15,110 nucleotides of DNA. Origin: Rhizobium leguminosarum. Lineage in GTDB: Bacteria > Pseudomonadota > Alphaproteobacteria > Rhizobiales > Rhizobiaceae. Shown piece after piece: positions 8,764 to 14,889 of this stretch. The first letter of the stretch is position 1. Each line of letters starts with the position of its first letter. The position numbers and the translations under genes are program-made. The notes beneath the pieces are model-generated. The model was not told the DNA's origin. It saw only the letters and a list, made by a program, of their open reading frames with translations, and did not search any database. The stretch is taken from the NCBI RefSeq assembly GCF_001652265.1, contig NZ_LWBS01000471.1, positions 1 to 15,110 on the forward strand, in the 5' to 3' direction.

Positions 8764-9615
8764 TCACCGATTCCCATGGGACGTGAGCTTGCGTTCCAAA
8801 ACAGGCTCGCGGGCAAAAATTGCAGCGACCGTGTCGGCCGCGACCTCGGCCAACGTTTTGTCGTTAATGTCCATTTGCATAGCTTTTTCGGCGCGCGGAC
8901 CAGGAGCGAATACTCGCTTCACGACCGTCGGCGATCCCCTTAGGCCGCATTTGGTCAACTCCCCAATGCCGGCGTCAGCGGCCCCCCATTTAAGAACCGG
9001 GCTTCGCGCGGCACGGAAGGCGTCATCGAGAGAGCCCCGGCGGATTGCATTGACACCTTCCAGCACGGTGATGAGACATGGCAACGTGCTCTTCAGCATC
9101 TGCGTGCCGCTCTCCGCATGCCGTTCAACCATGAGCTCGCGCGAAGTGGGATCAATGGAGACAATCTTCGTTACGTAAGTCAGCTGCTGGAGGTTCAGCC
9201 TCTTTGCAATTCCGGGTCCGACCTGGGCCGTGTCGCCGTCAATTGTCTGCTTTCCGGTAAAGACGATATCTGGCGCCCCATAGCTCTCGCCAATCTTCGC
9301 TACTGCTTGAGAAAGAGCATACGAGGTCGCCAGCGTGTCAGATCCAGCAAAGTGGCGGTCGGTGAGAAGCACTGCGCGATCTGCGCCGTGGGTGAGGGCT
9401 TTGCGTAGCGCTTGCTCAGCCATGGGCGGCCCCATCGTGAGAACAGTCACCTCGCCCCCATAGCGGTTACGAACTTGGAGTGCCTCTTCGAGAGCAAACA
9501 GGTCGTAAGGGTTAATGATGGTCGGTACGCCTTGGCGCATGATCGTATTTGTCACCGGGTGGACGCGTATCTGCGCAGAGTCCGGCACTTGTTTGATACA
9601 GACTACAATGTGCAT
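8764..9615 (-). CDS. fixA: Electron-transfer flavoprotein beta subunit FixA
   Basis: FixA is the EtfB-like subunit of FixABCX and carries the bifurcating flavin site together with FixB. The 283-residue protein starts MHIVVCIKQVPDSAQIRVHP and has NPYDLFALEEALQVRNRYGG (36-55), the ETF motif VFTGKQTIDGDTAQVGPGIA, and the ETF-beta signature near VTKIVSI...VERHAESG...LPCLITV. It is complete. The start ATG (9613-9615) is preceded by GGGAG 11 bases upstream. It is the first gene of the fixABCX operon, and a strong sigma-54 promoter lies 52-69 bases before it. A deleted second copy of its 5' part lies at 10616-10766. Confidence 0.96.
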   Translation of the reverse strand: MHIVVCIKQVPDSAQIRVHPVTNTIMRQGVPTIINPYDLFALEEALQVRNRYGGEVTVLTMGPPMAEQALRKALTHGADRAVLLTDRHFAGSDTLATSYALSQAVAKIGESYGAPDIVFTGKQTIDGDTAQVGPGIAKRLNLQQLTYVTKIVSIDPTSRELMVERHAESGTQMLKSTLPCLITVLEGVNAIRRGSLDDAFRAARSPVLKWGAADAGIGELTKCGLRGSPTVVKRVFAPGPRAEKAMQMDINDKTLAEVAADTVAAIFAREPVLERKLTSHGNR

Positions 9616-9699
9616 CGTCGTTTAAGCTCCCAATCGGATTCGGGCTTTAGGGACCCGGCTAACTCTGAGCACTGCTCGTGCCAATAAAGTTGCGCCGCA
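9582..9699 (-). repeat. fixA 5' end and promoter, copy 1 of a direct repeat
   Basis: About 117 bases covering the first dozen fixA codons, leader and -24/-12 element recur nearly unchanged at about 10732-10848 in the same orientation. Both read, on the plus strand, from CCGGCACTTGTTTGATACAG through GTTAAGCTCCCAATCGGATT to GTTGCGCCG. Homology stops at about 9699, where the TlpA-like remnant begins, so this is a recombination junction. Confidence 0.85.
9667..9684 (-). promoter_or_regulatory. Sigma-54 promoter of fixABCX
   Basis: On the minus strand TTGGCACGAGCAGTGCTC gives TGGCACG at -24 and GTGCT at -12, with GG-N10-GC spacing. The predicted start is near 9657, about 42 bases before the fixA ATG. 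I found no TGT-N10-ACA in the roughly 100 bases upstream, which are the remnant end of the TlpA-like gene. The two other copies of this promoter do have one. FixA expression may therefore depend partly on the upstream copy at 10817-10913. Confidence 0.85.
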
Positions 9700-9805
9700 A
9701 GAAGATGCTGTCCGGGTTCAGGTTGATGCCCTCCTCAATGGCCGAGAGCGCCGCCTTCCAATTCTTAATCTCAATCGCCGCCGAGACTCGATCATGAAAC
9801 AATCT
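9697..9805 (-). pseudogene. Frameshifted, cut-off C-terminal continuation of the TlpA-like gene
   Basis: In the frame next to that of the TlpA-like gene the minus strand encodes IEIKNWKAALSAIEEGINLN followed by PDSIFLRRN. This resembles the start of the helical, TPR-like tail that follows the thioredoxin domain in longer rhizobial homologues of about 400 residues, as I recall them. It is out of frame by one base with the gene before it, the change falling near 9795-9810. It stops abruptly where the fixA promoter repeat begins. The rest of the tail is absent. Confidence 0.55.
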
Positions 9806-10337
9806 GCGCAGCATAAGTCTCGCCTTCAGCAATCCGCTCCTCTTCGGCATTCTTTGCTTCCGCGCTGGCGCGCCAGCTGCCGTCAATCACTTTTGGCAAA
9901 ACGTCCTCGATCATAAGCAGATCACCGATAAAGGCGATGCTACCGTCTCCGTCGACAACGAACGTCTTTGGAACGTGGAACGACAAGCTGGCTTTGAGCC
10001 AATCCTCATCCATTTCGCCTGAGTGGTCGAATCCCATCCGAATGTTCGTATTCGGGAGCGATTTGGTTATGGACGCGTCCACCCGGGCTCGGGCGTCGTC
10101 AGCCGTTGCAGCTTTCTCACTTGCTGCGATCCCAATGAACTCAACTCCCGTGTCGCTGAACTTCTCGTGCAACTTCGCCAGGTCGGATAGCTCCGGCCCG
10201 CAATAACCGCAGGTAGTCGAAAAGAACTCAACGATGTATATCTTGCCGAGCTGGAAGTGGGAAAGCGGTTCGCCGCGCAGCCAGTTCTGCACTTTGATAG
10301 ACGGGGCTGGAGAGCCGAGATTTAAACTAGAAGTCAC
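9792..10337 (-). CDS. TlpA-like thioredoxin-fold protein, C-terminally truncated
   Basis: The 181-residue product has a redoxin/thioredoxin domain at about 5-150: GSPAPSIKVQNWLRGEPLS, then YIVEFFSTTCGYCGPELSDL with active-site Cys43-x2-Cys46, GVEFIGIAAS, and VPKTFVVDGDGSIAFIGD with the cis-proline region. No signal peptide or membrane segment is visible, so it may act in the cytoplasm. Family knowledge suggests a thiol-disulfide or peroxide-handling role; no substrate can be given. I chose GTG at 10337 with GGGGAAC upstream, because the frame before it (to 10400) reads as unrelated basic sequence that overlaps another ORF. The gene ends early through a frameshift, followed by 100 bases of tail remnant. 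It lies upstream of fixA in the same direction and overlaps the end of the 62-codon ORF by 11 bases. Confidence 0.7.
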   Translation of the reverse strand: MTSSLNLGSPAPSIKVQNWLRGEPLSHFQLGKIYIVEFFSTTCGYCGPELSDLAKLHEKFSDTGVEFIGIAASEKAATADDARARVDASITKSLPNTNIRMGFDHSGEMDEDWLKASLSFHVPKTFVVDGDGSIAFIGDLLMIEDVLPKVIDGSWRASAEAKNAEEERIAEGETYAAQIVS

Positions 10338-10515
10338 GTCTTGTTCCCCACAGTGTTTTATCCGGCGTTTCGCGCGCCAGGAGTGAGCTTGTCCTGCCAA
10401 GTATCAGGTCGATTTGTTTTGATATTGAAAGGCCATCGCGGCGAACGTTCCATCGGTTGGACAAAAGACGTTTGTGATCTCGTCTTGTGAAATGGCTTCT
10501 GCGGGTGCGTGCCAT
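10327..10515 (-). CDS. Small basic protein of unknown function, coupled to the TlpA-like gene
   Basis: A 62-codon ORF begins MARTRRSHFTRRDHKRLLSN and ends DKTLWGTRRDF. I do not recognise it. It has an almost ideal ribosome site, AAGGAGGAATTTGCA before the ATG at 10515. Its TAG stop overlaps the GTG start of the TlpA-like gene by 11 bases, a classic coupling arrangement. It is rich in Arg and Lys at the N-terminus, with no cysteines and no membrane segment. It could be a real small gene in the NifA-driven operon, or a leader peptide that delivers ribosomes to the next gene. It sits between the deleted fixA copy and the TlpA-like gene, downstream of the left NifA promoter. Confidence 0.5.
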   Translation of the reverse strand: MARTRRSHFTRRDHKRLLSNRWNVRRDGLSISKQIDLILGRTSSLLARETPDKTLWGTRRDF

Positions 10516-10615
10516 TGCAAATTCCTCCTTCTGAGAGCATGACGATAGTCACCGTCGTGACGGGAAGGTGCCGAGGTCTAAAGCAGATGGAGCAGGAGGC
10601 CATTCCAGAGCTCCT

Positions 10616-10766
10616 CGCCATGTAAGTCAATTGCTGGAGGTTCGGCCTCCTTCCGATGCCGGTCAGGCCGCGGCCGTGTCACCGTCAGTTGTCGTCTGCT
10701 TCCCGACGAAGACGATACCAGGCGTCCGAAGCCCGGCACTTGTTTGATACAGACCACGATGTGCAT
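10616..10766 (-). pseudogene. Internally deleted duplicate of fixA
   Basis: The first 11 codons (MHIVVCIKQVP) are the same as fixA, with the same upstream region. They are then joined directly to a segment matching fixA codons about 113-150 (the GIVFVGKQT...DGDTA stretch, and CTCCAGCA-TTGACTTAC on the minus strand, compare 9172-9280). About 100 codons are missing between. Frameshifts in the remaining part (a TGA after DGDTA in the fixA frame) make it non-coding. It is a scar of a fixA duplication and travels with promoter copy 2. Confidence 0.8.
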
Positions 10767-10848
10767 GGGCGTTAAGCTCCCAATCGGATTTGGGCTTTAG
10801 GGACCCGGCTTACTCTGAGCACTACTCGTGCCAATCAGGTTGCGCCGG
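10732..10848 (-). repeat. fixA 5' end and promoter, copy 2 of a direct repeat
   Basis: This is the partner of 9582-9699, with the same orientation and only scattered differences by eye. Unlike copy 1 it continues upstream into the activator site and into the left arm of the large inverted repeat, so it is the more complete copy of the promoter region. Recombination between the two direct copies would delete the deleted fixA remnant, the 62-codon ORF and the TlpA-like gene. Confidence 0.85.
10817..10834 (-). promoter_or_regulatory. Sigma-54 promoter, left copy, reading toward the fixA remnant, 62-codon ORF and TlpA-like gene
   Basis: The minus strand reads TTGGCACGAGTAGTGCTC: TGGCACG at -24, GTGCT at -12, with GG-N10-GC spacing. 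A matching activator site lies 64 bases upstream (10898-10913). The first intact downstream genes are the 62-codon ORF and the TlpA-like gene, and the transcript could continue into fixABCX. Confidence 0.85.
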
Positions 10849-10897
10849 TAAGCTTTCGAGATTGCACATGTTTCGTTGTCGCTATGCGGAGGGGTTT

Positions 10898-10913
10898 TGT
10901 AGGGTTGCCGACA
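10898..10913 (-). promoter_or_regulatory. NifA upstream activator site, left copy
   Basis: TGTCGGCAACCCTACA on the minus strand is a perfect TGT-N10-ACA site. It lies 64 bases upstream of the -24 element, within the usual range for DNA-loop activation by NifA. The same site is conserved in the right arm with one internal change. Confidence 0.8.
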
Positions 10914-11017
10914 TGTCGTGTCGCAATCCGCCCCGATCACCACCGCGAACGGAGGGGCGGCTCGATGGGCTTCAGGTCGGATAAGTCCGTGATAGCTGCG
11001 CCACGAGCCGGAAGATT

Positions 11018-11293
11018 TCAACGCCGAATAATACGCCTGGAGATAGCACGGGGATTGAAGTTCTGGTGCGGTGGGCGTGTATCGAGCTTCGGTTTACCAT
11101 TGACAATCTGACTAGCGATACCGTACGCGATCAGAACCAGAGCGATCGAGAAAATAACGCTGCGGCGCCAAGTAAGGTTGGACAAGCGTTTTAGCTGATT
11201 TTGCGGCGTCACCAGGATCATTGCCAGAAGCGTGGAGAAACCCTTGCTGGATATATCAATCGAAAGCCGTCCATAAACGCTGCTGCAGCGCAT
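11018..11293 (-). CDS. Unidentified C-terminal gene fragment with one membrane segment
   Basis: The minus strand has an open frame of about 91 codons ending at 11018. It includes a hydrophobic stretch SVIFSIALVLIAYGIAS that could be a membrane helix, then QIVNGKPKLDT. The right arm of the inverted repeat encodes, in the matching frame, YGVASQIINGTPKLET. Third-position and conservative changes between the two suggest this was once coding. I see no convincing start or ribosome site and do not recognise the family. A neighbouring minus frame (11256-11531) may be its upstream part after a frameshift. It is probably a relic. Confidence 0.3.
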   Translation of the reverse strand: MRCSSVYGRLSIDISSKGFSTLLAMILVTPQNQLKRLSNLTWRRSVIFSIALVLIAYGIASQIVNGKPKLDTRPPHQNFNPRAISRRIIRR

Positions 11294-12695
11294 CGAGCTC
11301 TTGGCTTTTCTCCGCCTCGATCGTTACATCAACGCCGTTCTGATCGGTTGGGCGAGCTACCGTATGACCAAATGAACAAGCCGAAGCCACATGATCTGAC
11401 GCGACTTGCTGCATTGAGCCAGCGCCAGTTGTGGCCTTTAGACGCATGACAACAATTTGCGACGTTGTCTTCACCTTTGTCAGATCAGCGACAAAGGCTA
11501 CCTCCTCGATTGCGCGGCTTTTCCGCGTCAACCGGCGCTCGAGACATGGCGACCTATGGGAGAAGATTACTTTGTGGGTGGCGGCTGAGCGCGGGGCAGG
11601 CTGGTGTAGTTCGTAAGGACAAGCGGATCAGGCGGTTGGAAAAAATGGTCGCGGTTTCACGCGGGCTCCTGTGGCCGCAAGTTCGAGAAGGTCGATCCTG
11701 GGCAATTTATCTCGCAGTGAAGGACCTTGAGAAGATGGAACAGGAAGCCGACGCCATTTGTGCATATGTCCAAGACAAGGACAGCACCTTGCGCAGCGCA
11801 GCCCACGTTCATGCGCTGTCGCGGCATTCGGAGGCTATGGAGGCGCGCGGCACGCGGCAGATCTTTACCCACTAGGTGTGGCGAATGCCCGCTCGCCGGG
11901 CGGTGGCCGACCGCAGTGGGAGGACCGCTGCATCCGACGTCGCCAGACAACGACTCCAGTTCAACCAAGTGAAGGGCGGAAAGCATGACGGCTCTGGATG
12001 AGGACAAAATCTGCGCTATCGGGAGATCATTCTCCGCTTCAGATCTGGCAATTTTGGGTTGGAAACCTGCAATCGCCAAGGGCCGCGTCACTCCTTGGCC
12101 CGCTGCGGAAGAGAAGCACTTGAACGCTTTTCGCGGGGTCATTGAGCTTGGACGATACATAGAGTTCACAACCCGATTGTGGGAAGGCACAGGACACCGG
12201 TATGCACCCGACGGCAAAGCAAAGGTTAGTGCATTTCCGAATTCCAGAGCGCCCCGCTTCAAGCGCAGACAGGCTTTCGTGCGAATCAAGGAGGTAACGG
12301 ACATGCGTGATGGCATTTTCGCTAAACCCAAAAAACTGACCTTTTAGCGCTAGCGCAGCAGTCGGCGCAGGGTGCTCTTCGACAAACGGGCAAGAAGCAT
12401 ATCGGCGAGGGGCCACGGTACGGGCCGTATCGGCAAATCCAGGCGGAAGCCCGAAGCATAAGCTGGTAACGGCGTGCATCTTCTCGGTTCTCCCATGACT
12501 TTGCCGCCGGCACTTTCCTCTCGCCAATCGCAAAGGCCATCGTCTCCGACGGGGCATCTTTGCTGACGGACTTTTAGTCGTTCCTGACCGAAATGGGAAA
12601 CCTGACCTTCAGCGCCAACCGCAAGACGCCACGTTACAAGGCGGTGACATGCACCTATCAGAATTGCCTTTATCGACAACGGCGCCGGGGGATAT
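11137..12695. other. Interior of the inverted repeat: no recognised gene
   Basis: About 1.56 kb lies between the arms. Open frames exist on both strands: plus 11546-11875 (a helix-rich stretch with KRIRRLEKMVAV and LEKMEQEADAICAYVQ), plus 11985-12347, and minus 11657-12331. None matches a family I know. Base composition and codon choice do not clearly favour one strand. It contains no transposase I can recognise. It may hold decayed genes left between two promoter copies. Confidence 0.4.
11985..12347 (+). CDS. Hypothetical protein, possible gene between the inverted repeats
   Basis: A 120-codon plus-strand frame starts MTALDEDKICAIGRSFSASD and ends FAKPKKLTF. The ATG is preceded by GAAGGGCGGAAAGC, an acceptable ribosome site. 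The product is mixed alpha/basic with a Lys/Arg-rich C-terminal third and no membrane segment or cysteine motif. I do not recognise it. A long minus-strand frame overlaps it entirely, so one of the two must be a shadow. I favour this strand for its ribosome site and ordinary amino-acid make-up, but with low certainty. Confidence 0.35.
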   Translation: MTALDEDKICAIGRSFSASDLAILGWKPAIAKGRVTPWPAAEEKHLNAFRGVIELGRYIEFTTRLWEGTGHRYAPDGKAKVSAFPNSRAPRFKRRQAFVRIKEVTDMRDGIFAKPKKLTF

Positions 12696-12914
12696 TTCGT
12701 TTATGGTGTCGCTAGTCAGATTATCAACGGTACACCGAAGCTCGAAACACAGCGGCGGCCACCAGAACTTCAGTCCCCATGGTATGTCTCGGGGGATTGT
12801 TTGGCGTTGAAATCTGCCGGCAGGTATCGCAGCCATCATGACTTATCCGACCTGAAGCCTATTGGACCTCCCCCTCCATCGCGGTGGTGATCGGGGGCAG
12901 ATTGCGACATGACA

Positions 12915-12930
12915 TGTCGGCAACTCTACA
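12915..12930 (+). promoter_or_regulatory. NifA upstream activator site, right copy
   Basis: TGTCGGCAACTCTACA is a perfect TGT-N10-ACA site on the plus strand. It differs from the left copy by one base in the spacer. It lies 65 bases upstream of the -24 element at 12994. Confidence 0.8.
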
Positions 12931-12993
12931 AAACCCCTCCGCATAGCGACAACGAAACAGGTGCAATCTCGAAGGCTTACCGGCGCAACCTGA

Positions 12994-13011
12994 TTGGTAC
13001 GAGTAGTGCTC
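12994..13011 (+). promoter_or_regulatory. Sigma-54 promoter, right copy, reading into the thiamine-diphosphate enzyme gene
   Basis: TTGGTACGAGTAGTGCTC has TGGTACG at -24 and GTGCT at -12 with GG-N10-GC spacing. The only change from the left copy is C to T in the -24 box (GGCAC to GGTAC), which is tolerated in known sigma-54 promoters. The predicted start near 13021 leaves a leader of about 57 bases before the ATG at 13078. A second half-copy of the -24 region (ACCTGATTGGCACGA, 13051-13065) lies in that leader without a -12 partner. Confidence 0.8.
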
Positions 13012-13077
13012 AGAGTTAGCCGGGTCGCTAAAGCCCGATCGTGGTCCCCGACCTGATTGGCACGAAGGGAGACCGAC

Positions 13078-14743
13078 ATGGCAGGAATGCGAAAAAAGAT
13101 CACCCCGAGCCGTGAGGGCGAACAGCGCGAGGTCAAGGGGTCCGACCTCTTTGTCCGGGCGCTTGAAAACGAGGGGGTCACGGTCATCTTCTACATCCGG
13201 CGAGGAAACCATCGACCTCGTGGAGTCGCTGCGCAACTCGACGATCAAGCTCGTGCCGACCCACACCGAGTGGGCCGCGGCCCTCATGGCCGCCAACTGG
13301 GGTCGGCGCACCGGCCGCACTGGCATCTGCATCGCCACCTGCGGTCCGGGCGTGCTCAACTTCCCGAACGGCGCGGAATATGCCCGGCTCAACGGTATGC
13401 CTTTGGTGCTGATCGCCGGCCAGAAGGCGATCAAGAACCGCCGCCAGGCGGGTTTTCAGAGGTCCGACGCCGTCGAGGTGATGAAGCCTGTGACCAAGCG
13501 CGCAATACAAATCGCATCGGCGGAGATCCCGCCGACGGTCAGTGAGGCATTCCGCATCACCCAGGAGGGAAAGAAGGGGCCAGTGTATATTGAACTTCCG
13601 GAAGATATCGCGGCCGAAAAATGCGAGAAGGAGGTTGCGCTGATTGCACGGCACAAGCGCGAACTGCCGAAAGCAAACGATGCGGCCCTCGATCGCGCCG
13701 CGGCGCGCATCCCCGCAGCCAAACGTCCACTTCTGATGTTCGGAGCAGCCGCCCCGCGTCGCGTCGCCTCGTGTCCCGGTTTGATAGCGGATATGGCTCA
13801 ATTTGTGATCCGCATCGGCATTCCGTTCTTTACCACTCAAATGGGCAAGGGTGCCGTGTCCGAAGACTCCCATCTCTACATGGGCACGGCGGCGCTATCC
13901 GAAGGCGACTATGTCCACGAGTCCATCGAGCAGGCCGACCTAGTCATCGCGATCGGCCATGACACGACCGAAAAACCGCCCTTCCTTATGGGGCCTAAGG
14001 GACCGGAGGTCATTCGCATCGGAGATCAGTCGCCGCCAGTCGAGCAGGTCTACTTCCCGCAATCCGAGGTCATCGGCGACATCGGCCCTTCGCTCAAGTC
14101 GCTGGCGGATCGCCTTGAGGGCAAGCTGCCAAATGCCGGCGCATTGCTGCCGCTGCGCGAGAAGATCCTCTCCCGGATGTCCAACGGCGCCGATGAAGAA
14201 CGTTGGCCGGTCACGCCGCAGCGACTGGCGCACGCCGTGCGCAAGGTCATGCCGGAAAACGGCATCGTTGCGCTCGACAACGGCTTGTACAAGCTCTCGT
14301 TCGCCCGCAACTACCAGACCTATGTCCCCAATACGCTGCTGCTCAACAACGAGCTGGCGACCATGGGCGCGGGACTGCCGTCGGCGATTGTTGCCGCGAT
14401 GCTCTCTCCCGAGCGCCGCGTCATGGCGGTCTGCGGCGATAAGGGCTTCATGATGACCAGCCAGGAACTGGAGACGGCCGTCCGCCTCAAGCTCAACCTG
14501 GTCGTGCTCATCGTGGAGGACGGCGGCTACGGCATGATCCGCCATAAGCAGGCCGCCCGCGGTTTCCCGGATTTCGGCAACACCGTCGGCAATCCGGATT
14601 TCGTGAAATTGGCCGAAGCCTATGGGGTTAAGGGCACGCGCGTCGAAGCGCTGGACGATCTTGTGCCAGCGCTGGAAGCCGCTTTCGAAGGCGGCGGGGT
14701 GCATGTGGTCGTAGTGCCGATCGATGATTCAAGGAACAAGTGA
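13078..14743 (+). pseudogene. Acetolactate-synthase-like thiamine-diphosphate enzyme, frameshifted near the N-terminus
   Basis: The start is ATG 13078 with GAAGGGAG before it. The first frame reads VKGSDLFVRALENEGVTVIF, the usual opening of this family. The continuation ETIDLVESLRNSTIKLVPTH is in another frame; the break falls at about 13196-13205, where the expected I-P-G-E-E is short by two bases (or has one extra). The second frame then runs to 14743 and covers the diphosphate-binding Glu (HTEWAA), the central domain and the C-terminal binding domain. There the usual GDG is GDKGF and the usual Asn in the later motif is Glu (VEDGGYGM), so cofactor binding may differ. TGA 14741-14743 also looks premature, since VLTDELQ follows in frame, as in homologues. 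The substrate is unknown. A sequencing error could explain the frameshift. Confidence 0.75.
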
Positions 14744-14889
14744 GTGCTCACCGACGAGCTGCAGCTCGCGCAAAGCGTAACCGGGATAAACCGCCCTCAG
14801 GAGCCCAGGAGGTTGACAGCAATGATCATCTTTTCAGAGCGGACGGCAGGCCCTGCCGCCCGAGAGAGGCAAACAGAGGGACCAAGCAG

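Larger units (their letters stand above)
10797..11136 (-). repeat. Left arm of a roughly 340-bp inverted repeat carrying a NifA promoter
   Basis: This arm matches the reverse complement of 12696-13035. The inner promoter half, from the -12 element past the activator site to GGCTTCAGGTCGGATAAGTC (about 10817-10985), is nearly identical. The distal half, to about 11136, is more diverged with small indels but keeps blocks such as TTCTGGTG, TCGAGCTTCGGT and AATCTGACTAGCGA. Both promoters point outward from the pair. Confidence 0.85.
12696..13035 (+). repeat. Right arm of the inverted repeat carrying a NifA promoter
   Basis: This is the reverse complement of 10797-11136, near-identical over the promoter half and weaker in the distal half. 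Homology ends close to GGGTCGCTAAAGCCCGA (about 13035), just before the thiamine-diphosphate enzyme gene. That end is in the fixA leader, so no fixA codons are present on this side. Confidence 0.85.

Noticed and set aside
10358..10630. Minus-strand frame of 90 codons overlapping the 62-codon ORF
   Set aside because: It starts inside the fixA remnant, lacks a ribosome site, and competes with the ORF at 10515 that has an excellent one.
11657..12331. Long open frame (224 codons) on the minus strand inside the inverted-repeat cassette
   Set aside because: There is no ribosome site before its ATG, the composition is Ser/Pro/Arg/Leu-rich like an antisense shadow, and no motif is recognisable; the plus-strand frame at 11985 is somewhat more gene-like.
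13051..13072. Second sigma-54 promoter directly before the thiamine-diphosphate gene
   Set aside because: The -24 half is perfect, but the bases 10 positions after GG are GA, not GC, and it overlaps the ribosome site, so it is treated as a half-copy.
13057..13545. Open frame of 162 codons overlapping the start of the thiamine-diphosphate enzyme
   Set aside because: Only its first part (from 13078 to about 13200) is the real N-terminus; the rest is an out-of-frame reading of the enzyme and is covered by the pseudogene entry.
13940..14704. Long minus-strand frame opposite the thiamine-diphosphate enzyme
   Set aside because: It is rich in His, Arg and Gln and mirrors the GC-rich coding strand; the plus-strand protein is clearly recognisable.
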